This document shows, one piece after another, positions 1 through 11,280 of a stretch of DNA of 64,000 bases (position 1 is its first letter; each line of letters starts with the position of its first letter). The stretch is from Entonaema liquescens (Eukaryota; Ascomycota; Sordariomycetes; Xylariales; Xylariaceae): positions 3,038,001 to 3,102,000 of the forward strand of contig CADCSX010000001.1 of the NCBI GenBank assembly GCA_902805475.1, written 5' to 3'. The translations under genes were made by a program, and so were the position numbers. The notes under the pieces were generated by a model, which was not told the DNA's origin, made no database searches, and worked only from the letters and a program-made list of their open reading frames with translations.

Positions 1-273
1 GTCCGCGGGCGAGATAACGCTTAGCTGTGTGGGCACGGCGATGTCGTTACTCAAGCCGACAATAGGCGAGCTGGCATCGGCTGCGACATATCTGCTACGG
101 TAGTAGCTGCCAGACTGGAAGACCTCATCGGCACCCAGTGCAGTCAAGTTTGTGGGCGCAAGACTCTTGGGAGTTCGATCCCCATGGCGATGAAAGATGT
201 AAACGCCGAGAACGGTCTCACTGTTCGCGAGCGGCAAAGTTGCCGACGAGAGCAACAGTGTCTTCAACTGCAT
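1..273 (-). CDS. Histidine acid phosphatase (clade-2 histidine phosphatase), 5' part only, cut by window edge
   Basis: The minus-strand frame opens with ATG at 273 and stays open for 91 codons to base 1, so only the N-terminus is present. A hydrophobic leader (residues about 1-18, MQLKTLLLSSATLPLANS) suggests secretion. It is followed by VLGVYIFHRHGDRTP, the RHGxRxP signature of the histidine acid phosphatase family; His30 would be the residue phosphorylated during phosphomonoester hydrolysis. Residues about 44-53 (NLTALGADEV) continue in the way usual for fungal acid phosphatase/phytase-like members. The proton-donor HD/HAE motif and the rest of the enzyme lie outside the window, so the substrate (phytate or general phosphomonoesters) cannot be told. 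Family assignment is firm, exact function open. Confidence 0.85.
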   Translation of the reverse strand, partial: MQLKTLLLSSATLPLANSETVLGVYIFHRHGDRTPKSLAPTNLTALGADEVFQSGSYYRSRYVAADASSPIVGLSNDIAVPTQLSVISPAD

Positions 274-569
274 TTTGAGCCCAAACTATGGTTTACTATA
301 TCTACTATATACCCCCAATGGATAGATAGATACGACTCAAGGTGCATCAAGCCGGAGAGTAACAGGCTAAGAAACTTCCAAGAAGAGAAGCAAAGTTGGT
401 GGGAAGAGTCACTTTAGAGTATTTGAACTCTCCTGCAAGCAACACGCAGCCCCGCTCCTCTCAGGGTTGCAGCACAAGCTGCGTATAGTTAGAGCTTACC
501 GATCCGGGTAGCGAGCAAATCGCCAGCGATAGCCGCACTGCGGGACGGCAAGCTAGACGACCATTTTCA

Positions 570-596
570 TTACCTTAGTTACCTTAGTTACCTTAG
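570..596. repeat. Three tandem 9-bp repeats (TTACCTTAG)
   Basis: Three exact head-to-tail copies of TTACCTTAG lie at 570-578, 579-587 and 588-596, in the upstream region of the acid phosphatase gene. No function can be assigned. Confidence 0.9.
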
Positions 597-1258
597 AATT
601 ATAGGGCCAAAAACCTTACTCTCTCCACCGACCTGCCTAGTCCGGCCATCAGCCCAGGTTAGATCGATCAGATAACGCCGGGAGGTGTGCCAAGAGCGGA
701 TCTATCACCGTCGCATTGGCCAATCGTAGTCCATGAGGGAGAATTTCTCGCATCTCCGCTGTAGGTCCGGGAGGGTCCGAAAGTCAACACTTTGGTTCCG
801 GGTCTGACTAACGTCTTTGCGTTTGCGAAATTCGAGGCTAGGTTGCTGCTAGATCGGAGCGAAGTGAGCTGTCGTTTATGGAAAGATAAAATTGATACTG
901 AAATAATATTTTCGGCTAAAATTGGTAAAGGAAATACGTACGATATGACAAGCGATTGAATTTTATTTTATAAAAACTAAGTCCAACACCGTTGGATCAA
1001 TGTTGAACAGTGTGACAAGAGTGTAGTTGTATGGAGAGATATGGTAATTATTAAAAAGTAAAAGAAAACTTTACTAATTGTATAATTTTATCATACACTC
1101 GTAAGTCAAAAGTGAGCCTTTATAACATTATGTTCTTCTCCCGTTTTTCTACTCATACTTAAAATTCACAAACTAAATTTAATAGGCAATAAGCTAACGA
1201 TGATAAAACTTTCATGGGAATTAACCATGGGAAAAAATAATCGATGTCATTGAGTCCA

Positions 1259-1281
1259 TATATATATATATATATATATAT
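1259..1281. repeat. (TA)n microsatellite
   Basis: An uninterrupted TA dinucleotide run of about 11 units inside the AT-rich block. Confidence 0.95.
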
Positions 1282-1720
1282 TTCTCATTTTCATTGACGT
1301 AACGTTAAGTAAGACATCTCGTCGCTTAACCCTAACTTTTCCGCATATAATTACTATAATTGAATGAAACTATTTAAACGATATAAGAGCTTATTTATAG
1401 TCGCGATGTATTCTACTAAAAAAAAAAGGGGAAAGTCTAGGTCATAAGTTTCTCATTACAGTTGATATTATTTCTTATTATATCCCAAAGCCAAAGCCAA
1501 AGCCAAGTACATACAAACGAGCGCTCCCAGGTCCCCTGGCCGATACATATACTCCCAATCCCAATATAGGTAACCTTTCATATCCTCCCGTTTACCCAAG
1601 TACTTATATACACCAATCCTCTTGCCGAACTCCATACCTAGGTAGGTATATAACCCATCATTATACTCATTAAAACCCGTCCCCGAGACCTCTCATCCAA
1701 AATAGAATCTCTCCACCTAA

Positions 1721-2747
1721 CTAACGCTTAGCAATCCCACAAGTCTTCAGACACTGCTCGACACCCAGCGCGACATTAGTGCTAATAATCCCGCGGAACT
1801 TATCCACATCCGCGCCGTCGACATGGTTCCCAGCCACGGCGCGGATCGTGTCGTCTTCGAGCGCGAAGTAAGCTTGGGCGATGGTGTTAGCGCCGAAGTC
1901 CTCGCTCGACAGGGGCGCGATGAACGTCACGTCGTCGCAGGTCGGGTTGAATTGCGTGTGCAGAGCGCCCGTGAAGTAGGGTGTGGCCTCTAGGTATACG
2001 AATGAGTGTTAGTAAACTTGGTCATATCTCTCTCTAGTTATATCTCTTACGAATCTAAGAATAGTTATAGAAGAAAAAAAAAAAGAGGGACGTACGCAGT
2101 TCTTCAATGGTGTTCATGATATCGCGAGGTTTCTTGTCTGCATTCTCCACGCCGTTCTCCACGACCATTTCCGACACGACTTTCCCCTTCGTCACGACGA
2201 GCAGCTCCGTGGCGCGGTTGTGCACGTGCGGGGTGTTGAAGCCGCAGGGCCCGAGGAATCCGACGGCCATGCCGATGCCCGTGCCCGTTAGAGCTGGGAA
2301 CGCCTTGCGGGTCGCTAGGACGATCTCGCCGCCCTTGCCTGGGCCGAATTTCCGCGCTTTGTTGAAGTCGAACACGAAGTCGGAGTCGTCTTTGAGGACG
2401 TTGTTGATGGCGTCGGCGCGAGTGTCTGAAAGGAGGATCTGTTGGACTTTGCTCAGGCCTGTTGGTGCGGCAGGACTTCCGGTATCGGCGGGAGCTGGTA
2501 TATTGCCTGTGGCAGAGGCCGCAGCTTCTTCCGCGCTGGAACTGGATTGGACGTAGCTCAACGAGGTGTGGTAGTGTGTGGCGGAGGAAGTCTCGTGAGG
2601 TGCCCAACCCGTTGCAGTCCCGAGGACGCTTGGAGTTGTGTGGGCGCTTGAGCTCGTCTTAGACCATTCCTCGCGCCTGTTAGCTGGTGCAGCTGAGGCA
2701 ATGAAAGAGAAAGCCAAGATGGCTGCGATAGTGTTGGCGTTGAACAT
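1721..2747 (-). CDS. Secreted spherulin-1A/germin-like cupin protein
   Basis: Two exons, 2747-2096 and 1989-1721 (intron donor GTACGT, acceptor CTAG), give 306 residues. The protein begins with a signal peptide (MFNANTIAAILAFSFIASAA), then a Ser/Thr/Ala-rich linker to about residue 95, then a germin-type cupin domain. Cupin motif 1 is visible as PHVHNRATELLVVTKG (H-x-H-x4-E-x6-G), the usual metal ligands. Motif 2 is present as YFTGALHTQFN: the His and Asn of P-x-G-x2-H-x3-N are kept, but the usual Pro-Gln-Gly has become Phe-Thr-Gly. It spans the splice junction, which supports the intron. Fungal relatives are extracellular proteins named after the encystment protein spherulin 1A; the enzymatic role is unknown. 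The start is the only ATG in frame with a signal peptide. Confidence 0.85.
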
Positions 2748-5700
2748 GGTAATATGGTAATATATTAGAATGATTAAGACGATTCAGAGGTAAGTAAAAA
2801 ATATCTGTCAGATAATTATTGCGTTGGGACGAAATGAAATGCAAATATAGTAAGGAAATAAGAAAATATAACTACTGTAAAGGAAAAGAGAAACTTTGGT
2901 GTAGTTTTCTAGTTGATGGTGATGGGTAAAATTCTCCATCATGAGGGTTTCCTGAGTCTTTATATCCGTCTTTCTTCAAAGCTAAAACTATCATAAACCA
3001 AACCGAAGCGAGCAGACCAATAACACACATCGTGAGTTGGATGTTGGCAGCTGATGGCATCTTTCCCATGGAAGCTGAACGTTCCGCAAGGCGGAGCAAG
3101 ACCGGCTGCCGTGTTCCCGGGCACGGGAAAGGCGCCGGGAATGCACATGATTGGACGGGGTCGGAGGCGTAGTACAAAGCGTGTATAAAAATACCCAATC
3201 CAACGGCGCTAAGCAAATGTTAGTAATACACGTGGTAGGGCTGGGGGACATGACGTCGACCGGACCAATCGTAGGCGAAATGCGCTTTGCGATTTGGTGC
3301 TTACTTTCGATGCGAGTGTGCGTCGGCTTGGCGCGCTCTCAAGCTCCGAGGATACGATGAGATTATCTATTTCTGATCGTATCGAAGAATGAAATGATCA
3401 GATTCGATCGAACCTGCACGTTTATTCAAAATATATTCCGGGGTATAATTGTTTTTTTAAGTAGTAAAATAAATATCTTAAAACTCTGGTTTTCCTACTC
3501 TCATTTCCTTGCTTCCTTTTGATATCATGCTTTGTGATAGACAATTAGAAAAATACCTATTTACGGACTTCCGAAGGCATAGCGCATGTTGGTTGACTGA
3601 AGCAAACTACATGTGATGAGGCTCATCGACATATCTATTAATATCACTGAACTTTCGTAATTGGTAAAAGTTGGACTTAAACATTATGTGATCACGGTTA
3701 GTCTAGATTGGTAATAGCAATATTGTAGAAGCTTAAGAGATGTCGTTTGACTTCTTAATACTGTAACTATTTCTGCCAGAAGATACCATACGCTAGTAAC
3801 TGGAACCATGGCTTAGAAGCGGTGCTGAATTGGAATGATCTAGAAAACGTATATTAGCTTACCGGTCAACGGCTGTATATAGAATTGGATTAATGAGGTT
3901 TACGATTCGATATCTTATACCGCTTTTTGTCTGGATCCGCGGTTGCAGCAACCTCATTAAGCCCTATACTGGAGATCAGCATTGACAATTATACAGCCCC
4001 ATAACGCTAACCTATTGCAAGATAACGTTTGATTACTTCTCGACTGAATGTTGCACGTGCTCACGATCTCACTACGGCTCTTTTAGATCGTGCCATAAAA
4101 ATGAGTCGGTTCTTACCTTTATTAGTTAAAGCTGGTAGCGAGCTTACTTCTATGCGGTTAGTGGAGTCAAGCGGGCACCATGGTTCCTAAGTATTGATGA
4201 GCTCAGCGATGGTTGATCATACTACATAAGTAGTTTTTATATGCTAGAATGCCCCTAATATTTGTTAATTATTCCATGCGCATTTTATATACTGGAGAAT
4301 ATGGGTGGGTGTGATAGTATGGGATGAATGTTGGGGGTGAAAATGGTGTAACAACTATGGGATTGAGAGGTACTTCGTAGTTAATATGCTCTCGTCGAGG
4401 GATTAAAATCCCACTGAGAATAACGCTCAAATTTGGTTGAGGCGATTGGATCTTCACGTGAGACCCATGCCGTAGCTGTATCTTTCCTGCATGTTTCCTT
4501 CGTTTCCTGCATGGGTAGATGCGCATTGGACTTTGTAAGCTACCAGGTATTAAGTATTGTAACGGTGTAGTAAGCCGCATGCCAACCCTTTTATTCCGTC
4601 GAATCCCAGCCGGGAGGATTTGGATAAGCTCCCAAGGTAATTTACTGAGGCGGTCCAACGCATATTGCAGGGTTACAATATAGAGATAATGGGTAGCAAC
4701 CTCGCGCCCTAACGCCCATTCCTTGATTTGGACCATACATCTCCTAGATCACATCAAGACGCGTACGTTGCGCGCGATGTTGCATCTAGAAGGAAATGGC
4801 AAATCCAGTGCTGGCGTTCTACGTGGACTCGCACTTTGAAGAACATGTTGTAAGAACATTTGGGTTGATTTTCTTTAAGCCCTTGTTAGGAGTGTTGATC
4901 TATTGCAGAAAGCGGCCCCATGTAGTTGCGACTAGTATCAGTATCGTTCGTTGACCCATTGGCACCATGTCCATATCCATTTTACTGTTATAATAGTTGT
5001 CGCTAGGTGTTGCGCCGTGGACCACGTCGAATTTTCCGGCCACTGATGTAGATCAAATCGCGTACTATCTTTTTCGCGTTGGTTCCTGCATTAGTGTACG
5101 GACCGTCGGGTTGAGAGCATTGGGAGAATTGATAAATTGATAAGTGATCTTTGGGGAAAACTTGAGATGGAGAGAATACATGTAGGAAAGTCGACAGAGC
5201 GTTCCGGTAGTTACATGGCAGCATGGTTCTCCACTTGTTCAGATTCGGAAAGTGGATCTGGTACCTGCATTTAGTTCATTTATTCTAATGACCTGCCATT
5301 GGCCAATCTTTCAAGAAATTTCAATAAGCTCGGGGTTACCGGCCAATGGTAGCGATGGTAGATTGCGCTACTATGCTAGGTACTGAACTAGGTACACCTG
5401 CCCAATGCGCCCCCGTTCTCCTGTTTTTCTTACACCCCCGTCTGCCCCGTCTGCCCGTCTCCGCTCTACTCTCCTTCTCCTTTGCTTGAGTTTGTTGCTT
5501 CTCCGTCTTTTCGCGCATCGCGGGCCAAGTCACTCTTTATTTTGCGTCCTCCTCACTCTTTTGCTCTTTTTCTTGTTTATTGTCGGTCGTTATCGTGGAG
5601 ACTCGTCTCCTAGTCACTCTTTTGAAGTATATACAACACTCGTTTTAAGACTCACGAAGTCTGAGATACCTATCTATCGCAAAATCCAGTTTTTGGCACA

Positions 5701-5847
5701 TCCCGCGACCAGACTTAAGCACCGATCGTCGTCTTGATTGTTGATCTCGTTGTTGATCAGTTGCTGCGCTAGTAGAGGGGCATCTACCTTTAGCTTCGCC
5801 GATTTGAAGCATTTACTTGTTTGTCGGGAAAATCATTATTCAGAACC
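2748..5847. other. Intergenic region, no convincing gene
   Basis: About 3.1 kb of mixed composition. A 114-codon minus-strand frame at 2872-3216 encodes two hydrophobic stretches and is preceded by a branch-site/acceptor-like CTAAC...TTAG, but no in-frame upstream start exon could be found. A 155-codon minus-strand frame (4269-4736) has no recognisable domain and is within chance expectation. The last 450 bp before the SUN gene are pyrimidine-rich on the coding strand (see separate entry). Confidence 0.5.
5405..5590 (+). promoter_or_regulatory. Pyrimidine-rich upstream tract of the SUN-family gene
   Basis: The coding strand has long C/T runs (for example CTCTACTCTCCTTCTCCTTT near 5464) about 260-440 bp upstream of the start codon at 5848. 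CT-rich tracts close to transcription starts are common in strongly expressed genes of filamentous fungi. That this is the core promoter is inference from position and composition only. Confidence 0.35.
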
Positions 5848-7458
5848 ATGAAGATCACAACGATACAAGCCGCCATTGGGTCGGCAGTGCTCCTTTTGAA
5901 TGCTCAATCATGCGCTGCCACCGTCCAGCATCACCACCACCACCTTCATCTAGAGAAGAAGCACAGCAATAGCCACTTTCACAGCCATGCCAGCCTCCAA
6001 AGTGCCTACAACCCAAAGTACAGCGAGCGAAATAGTTCCGCGCTCGTATCGCGAGACGGCAAGAAGAAATGCCAATTTCCAGAGGATAAGGGCCTATTTG
6101 CCGTTACTCCGAATGAGATGAACGGTGGCTGGGCTCTAGCTCCCGATCAAGAGTGTGTCTCGGGCACCTGGTGCCCTATCGCCTGTCCTCCTGGTAAAGT
6201 TATGGCGCAATGGAAACCGAACACGCATTACACTTTCCCCGAGTCAACCGTGAGTGATAATTACCGTAGTCTAGCTATAGCGAGTGGCTAACACGTAGTA
6301 GTACGGCGGCGTTTACTGCAATGAGGATGGTGAAATTGAGGTTCCTTTTAAAAACAAGGCATGGTGCGTCGATGGCACTGGTGCGGTGGAAGCTGTGAAC
6401 AAAGCAGGAAAAGTTGTTTCTTTCTGCCAAACTTGCCTCCCGGGGTACGAAGATATGATTATTCCTACCGATGTTTTTGACACCGCGACTATTGCTGTTC
6501 CGGACATGTCTTATTGGGACTCAACCGCAGCTCAGTAAGTGGTATCCCGATTAAGTTAATACTCTTAGCTAACATATCTAGCTATTATATCAATGCTCCC
6601 GGTGTTAGCGCTGAGGAAGGATGCCATTGGGGTGACGAATCGAAACCCATTGGTAATTGGTCTCCGTATGTTGCTGGAGCGAATACCGTTGGAGATGGGG
6701 AGACATTCGTTAAGCTCGGAATAAATCCGGTATGGCAAGACTCCGCGCTTTTTAATACGAAGCCAAACTTCGGTCTGAGAGTTGAATGCCCGGAAGGAGG
6801 CTGCAACGGGGCTAAGTGTGAAGTTGATGGATCCGGCGTTCGAAGTGATAACAAAGCATCCGGCGCTGGTGGCTCAGACTTTTGCGTTGTTACAGTACCT
6901 AAGGGTACTAAAGCTAACATCGTCGTCTTCAATCTGGACGGTTCAGACGGGGATGCCAGCCCATCGAGCTCTTCGCCACCTGAGTCTTCGGCGCCGCCCA
7001 CTTCTACTCAGCCTCCTAGCACATCAAGCGCACCCCCTACATCAAGCTCTGCACCACCAACCACCTCGTCGACTTCTTCGGTAATCAGTTCCACATCTAC
7101 TTCGTCTTCTTCAGCACCACCAACTTCTTCTTCATCCTCGTCATCGCCATCGTCAACGAGCTCAGTGATCAGCACATCAACAAGCAGTAGCTTTATTACT
7201 AGCAGCTTTGCGACAACTTCAAGCCGGGCGAGCAGCACAAGCGCATCGGCTTATATAGCCGGTGTTTTCCAGCAAAATTCAACTTCGGCCTCGAGTTTCA
7301 CCAGGAGTCCGCCTTCCGCGACTCCTGTTCCTGTTCCTACCGATGGAGGAGACGTTTCGGGCGATTCAAACAAGAATGAAGGAGCAGGCCAACGACAAGG
7401 TGGCGCTGCTGTTGCAGGTTTAATTGTTGCTTTTGTGGCTGCTACCTACCTACTTTGA
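5848..7458 (+). CDS. SUN-family cell-wall protein (GH132-type, Sim1/Uth1/Psu1 relatives), likely GPI-anchored
   Basis: Three exons, 5848-6249, 6302-6534 and 6582-7458, give 503 residues. A signal peptide (residues 1-24) is followed by a histidine-rich stretch (about 27-50, with five adjacent His). The cysteine-rich SUN domain follows, with CPIACPPGKVMAQWKP, YGGVYCNEDG, CQTCLPGYED, YYINAPGVSAEEGCHWGDE, PIGNWSPYVAGAN and FVKLGINPVW. The intron junctions fall inside these conserved blocks, which supports them. After residue about 320 the chain is Ser/Thr/Pro-rich (wall-anchored, O-glycosylated type). It ends in a hydrophobic tail (AAVAGLIVAFVAATYLL), a typical GPI-attachment signal. SUN proteins act on beta-glucan in septation and wall remodelling; catalysis is known from relatives, not visible here. 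Confidence 0.93.
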
Positions 7459-9526
7459 GCCGATTAGGTGGTTAAATATGTTGGACACGACACGGCTTGT
7501 TTCATTTCGCCTATATATCTTGAGTAGTGTCTAAAAGCTCTGGGACGGATGTCCCAGCTATTTGGACACTAGTCATTATCGTTACGGTGCGGACTCCGTA
7601 CCACTATCGGAATTGTCGATATATCTTACCTATAACGGTACAACTATATACGCACTGATTTCCGTACATTTTACAGCTCTGGTATCCAGTTGGAGCCGGT
7701 TGCATATAACGAACTATCTATCTATTCAATAGTGTTTATTATTTATCTCTTAACTGATAATCTCAGGAGGTATCAAGTCTTTTCTTGGATATCCTTGAGC
7801 TACTCACTTTTTTACCTTCTTACTATACCCCATTATTGCGAACAGCGCCTGCGAGTTGGCGGTTTGGAGTTTTTATTTCCTTGGCGAGAGCGAGTCTTCC
7901 TGGACGAGATGAGGGAAGAAAGGGGTTAGAAACATTTCTCAACGAAAGGAAGCTTCACTAGGAGGAGAAGGAGGAGGGGAAGGTTTGGAGCGAAGAGGTA
8001 CACGACCAAGACGACACGCGAATCAGATTTGCATTTTTTGCATCACGAAAAATATCGAGGCTTTTACTGGGCGCCGCGGCAGGGGAGTCCGCGGGCAAAA
8101 CGGAACATATATTTTGCTGGGGGGTTGGGTTTAGCTAAGTCGGATTCTTGGACATGTTGGGTTGACGCGGTCGAGATGTTCTCGATCCCCTGCTTCTTGT
8201 GGATATACCTTATCTTCTGCCGCGACGTGCCGGCATTGGCATTTGATAGCGCTGAATGAGACTTATTGGTTGAGACGAGCTTATTGTTCCTTGAGCGAGT
8301 GGTTTACTGTGAATGTTGACTTGAACATGTATTTTGTAAATATTGACAATGGGCGTCAGGTCTACTCTGTAGGCTTTGCTCAGTATCGGACTTGGCTATA
8401 CTCGTATTCTATAGGTGCTCACGAATACCGTCTGCGTTATTATGCCCTCCTATTACTCCGTGTAACGCATAATATTTCATCTACACCGAGTTTGTGTACA
8501 TATAAGATAACGCATAAACTTCTCTAAATTAACTAGCACCCTTTCACGCATACGAGTATTGGAGTTAAAAGCTAGGTATCTCAGCAATTCTAAGGGTGAG
8601 AGACGTGTAACTATAAGATCCAATGGTAAGGAGGTGGAAAAGGGGCTTTACGCATGAACTTCCGAAATACTACCGACAGCAAAGCCAGATTCGTGCCTGA
8701 GCAGTACGAGGACGAATTTTGTATGACTTCCTCTCGCGCCTGCCCCCTTCATTTCCTCATCCCACCGGCGCCGGATTAATCCAGCCCGCAAGCCTGACTT
8801 CGCGGTCCGTCCAAGCGAGTAGGACGTCAATCATATAGAAGGGAGTGGAGCTGATATCAATATCAGTGTCACGATTCCGGGACAATGGGTGTGGTTGAAT
8901 TTGTTTTTTCATGCGTTGCTAAAAGGCTTTCTATGTACTTGTTGGTACCAGGCGGGTGTTCGGCTAAAGCCAGCCAGCCAGCCAGCCGCCGCCTATATCA
9001 CCGCGACACATCGGAAACCAAACCTTGTTGATGTTTTCGTGGTGTTGCTCATCCTGTTCGTTCATCACTGGGTACGTGTCCCTTGCTCTTTATGTCGGGA
9101 TTCATGCCATCCTTTGTGTCATATCCAGGAATATAAGAGTAAGGGTGTTAGGATAATTTGTAATTGTATGGAAGTTAGATGCCATATGATTGACGTATGT
9201 GGATAATAAACGATATGAAGGATGCTCAATTTATATATGTAGGTACCTATATATCACAGCGTATAAACTCAGTGATACCGAATGAGTTCTCAACTTATGA
9301 ACAACACCACGGGGACCAAACCCAGTCTTAGCGTTATACAAACAATTCAAATATCCACGGAAAAAAGGTCATATGGGGTATCATTCGTAACTTCGCTATA
9401 CCAAGAGGCATACCTATGTCGTTCTTCTATGCATGTCTGTCAATATGACCCAGGCATCTATAACTTGACCAAATATATAATTGAGCCGGGTCTTATGTGT
9501 TCTTTCCTATATGAAAAAGGTTGTGT
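7459..9526. other. Intergenic region between convergent SUN and CSN12 genes
   Basis: About 2 kb holding the 3' ends of two convergent genes. Open frames up to 121 codons (7690-9206) show no domain, signal peptide or splice-supported extension and I do not call them. A five-unit AGCC tandem lies at 8968-8987. Confidence 0.5.
8968..8987. repeat. (AGCC)5 microsatellite
   Basis: Five exact tandem AGCC units in intergenic sequence. Confidence 0.9.
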
Positions 9527-11240
9527 TTATTCGTCCTTTACCCACCCCGGCACGACAGACTCCGTGGACCGCTGGTCGATTACCTCGCTGACGGTGGGCC
9601 ATCCGGCTGCTACTGCGCTACCCTTCTGCTTCGTGCCCATGATGGCAAAGGCGCCCTGCGAATGCGCTATATACCCGTGAAGAAGATCCTGGCTAATCAG
9701 CGACGCGATGATATTCTCGACGACAAGGTCATCCACGGCCATGTTGCCGGATAGCAGTCCCTCGTCTGGCGCTAGATGCTTAGGCCCACCGGGTGGTGGA
9801 GCAATCGTTGAGTCTTCAGTACCGGTGCCTGCGCTGTTTGAGACAGCTTTTAGGAGGTAGCTATTGACGCTAGATTGGCGACCCTTGGGAGCCAGTCTCG
9901 CGGGGAGATATCCCTCAAGCCTCTTCTGGATATAGCTCATCGTGGTGGTAAGGTCCGCAAGCTTTAACACGGCCGCCTTCCGCGAATCGTCGTCCGCTGG
10001 GGGTGTGTATGTCAGTAGGAAGGTTTGACGCGAGAGTGATCGCCAAAGCAGTGGCCGAATACGCCATTGGAGGGTGGTAAATAGAGGGAAGCCTTTACTC
10101 CTTAACCAACCCTCGTGTTGTTTGATGGTGTGTTGGTAGAGTATATAGTCACCCTTTCGAATTGCTAATGAAAGCTGGGAGTAACATTGGGCCATGGACT
10201 GAGCTTCCGGCCGCTGAAGAAGAGCCTGCGAAGGTAGGCGACCAAGAATGAAATTTGCTGGTATTAAGTACGTGAGTATGATTCGGCGATGTTTCTGGAA
10301 GCGTGGTGGCGTCTGGGAATAGGCCTCCTGGAAGCATTGCGCAGCCCGCCAAAAGTGGTTGTGGTTGAAATGGAAGCGGCCGAGAAAATACAAAAATGTC
10401 ACTCTTTGAGCAGCTGGATAGTACGAAAGTGGCGGTGATTTTGCCATGATGTTAGTCAACAGCTGTGCCGCCAGGTAAGACTTGTTATTCTAGTATGTGA
10501 TAAAATTTAGTAGGGCATTAGCCATGATTCTCCGCGTAGCTAACGCACCATAGTTAATAACTTTAGAGTCTTGTTGGCGAAGACGTAGATGCCAACTTTC
10601 TTGCCTGTAGGCTGTGCAAAGCGCGGACTCGATCTGTCTGTGAGACATGTAGTGAAGAACTTCTGCATGATTTCTGCTGTGATTTCAATGACTGATTTCC
10701 GTTCCTCGTCACCAGTATTGATAGCTGCCAGCTGCCTCATGAGATCAGGGCGCTTGTTTAGGGTCATGGACAATGTTGACAGAGAAGCGCAGAGTGATAT
10801 GCTTGACTGTAACATGATTGTTCCGTAAGTGGGATTGTTAAGCGCCGTTGCGCATGAACTACTCGTCTTAGTCGGGTGCGACGAAATATCAGAATGGTCG
10901 AGTTAACCTACTTGGTCAAGGCTGTGAGCAATTGATGAGCGCCTAGAAGGTCGTCGAATTCCACGTCTCTCCAATATATAAGATAGTCTTTTATGAAAGA
11001 GAGGAAGCCGGGCCAAGTCGTTCCCTGGCCCTCTGGAACGTCATCTTCTTCGGGTAGACACTTTTCGACGAGCTTTTCGAGCGCACCGTCATCTTGATAA
11101 GTGCTCTTAAGCTCAGATGCAAGATTGTAATATTCCTGCGGTAAAGGGGGTTCGACCTTTAACCAATCGCGCAGCGCTTCTCCATTAAGGCTTTTAAGAA
11201 TATCGCGAACACCAGAAAGGAATTGGGCTGTGACGGCCAT
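9527..11240 (-). CDS. csn12: CSN12 homolog, PCI-domain protein (COP9 signalosome-associated / Thp1-PCID2 family)
   Basis: Three exons, 11240-10912, 10858-10549 and 10489-9527, give 533 residues. Intron 1 (GTAGGT...GTAG) and intron 2 (GTGCGT...CTAG) keep frame. The middle and C-terminal parts match the CSN12/Thp1 family: KRPDLMRQL, KKVGIYVFANKTLKLL, the helical YYPAAQRVTFLYFLGRFHFN block with FWRAAQCFQEAY and HRRIILTYLIPANFILGRLPS, then a winged-helix-like PCI segment ending SQGAFAIMGTKQKG and VPGWV. Relatives bind the COP9 signalosome or, as Thp1 in TREX-2, link transcription to mRNA export. Which applies in this fungus is unknown. The ATG lies directly beside a 7-bp tandem repeat that supplies a CCACCATGG start context. 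Confidence 0.93.
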
Positions 11241-11241
11241 G

Positions 11242-11280
11242 GTGGAAAGTGGAAAGTGGAAAGTGGAAAATGGAAAATGG
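11242..11280 (-). repeat. 7-bp tandem repeat in the CSN12 leader, abutting the start codon
   Basis: On the plus strand four exact GTGGAAA units, one ATGGAAA and a partial ATGG run head to tail and end one base before the start codon. On the mRNA strand this is TTTCCAC repeated, so the leader next to the ATG is pyrimidine-rich and the last unit forms the start context CCACC-ATG-G. Confidence 0.95.

Larger units (their letters stand above)
274..1720. other. Intergenic region with an AT-rich block
   Basis: I see no gene. The first part (to about 860) is of ordinary composition and is the upstream region of the acid phosphatase. It holds three exact 9-bp copies of TTACCTTAG (570-596). From about 870 to 1480 the sequence is strongly AT-rich, with a (TA)n run at 1259-1281. 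A short CCAAAG tandem (1485-1506) and a copy of the dispersed palindrome ACCTAGGT (1636-1643) follow. The end nearest 1720 should be 3' UTR of the cupin gene. Confidence 0.6.

Noticed and set aside
2872..3251. Small membrane-protein-like minus-strand frame (about 114 codons) next to the cupin gene, with a branch site and acceptor in front
   Set aside because: Its apparent start is not ATG and I could not find an upstream exon with an in-frame ATG; the length is within chance for this composition.
4269..4736. 155-codon minus-strand frame with ATG
   Set aside because: No domain, no signal peptide, no splice-supported extension. A few frames of this length are expected by chance in 64 kb.
5405..5737. 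Leu-rich 110-codon plus-strand frame that looks like a membrane protein
   Set aside because: It is the translation of the CT-rich tract in the SUN gene upstream region, where pyrimidine runs give Leu/Ser/Phe by composition alone.
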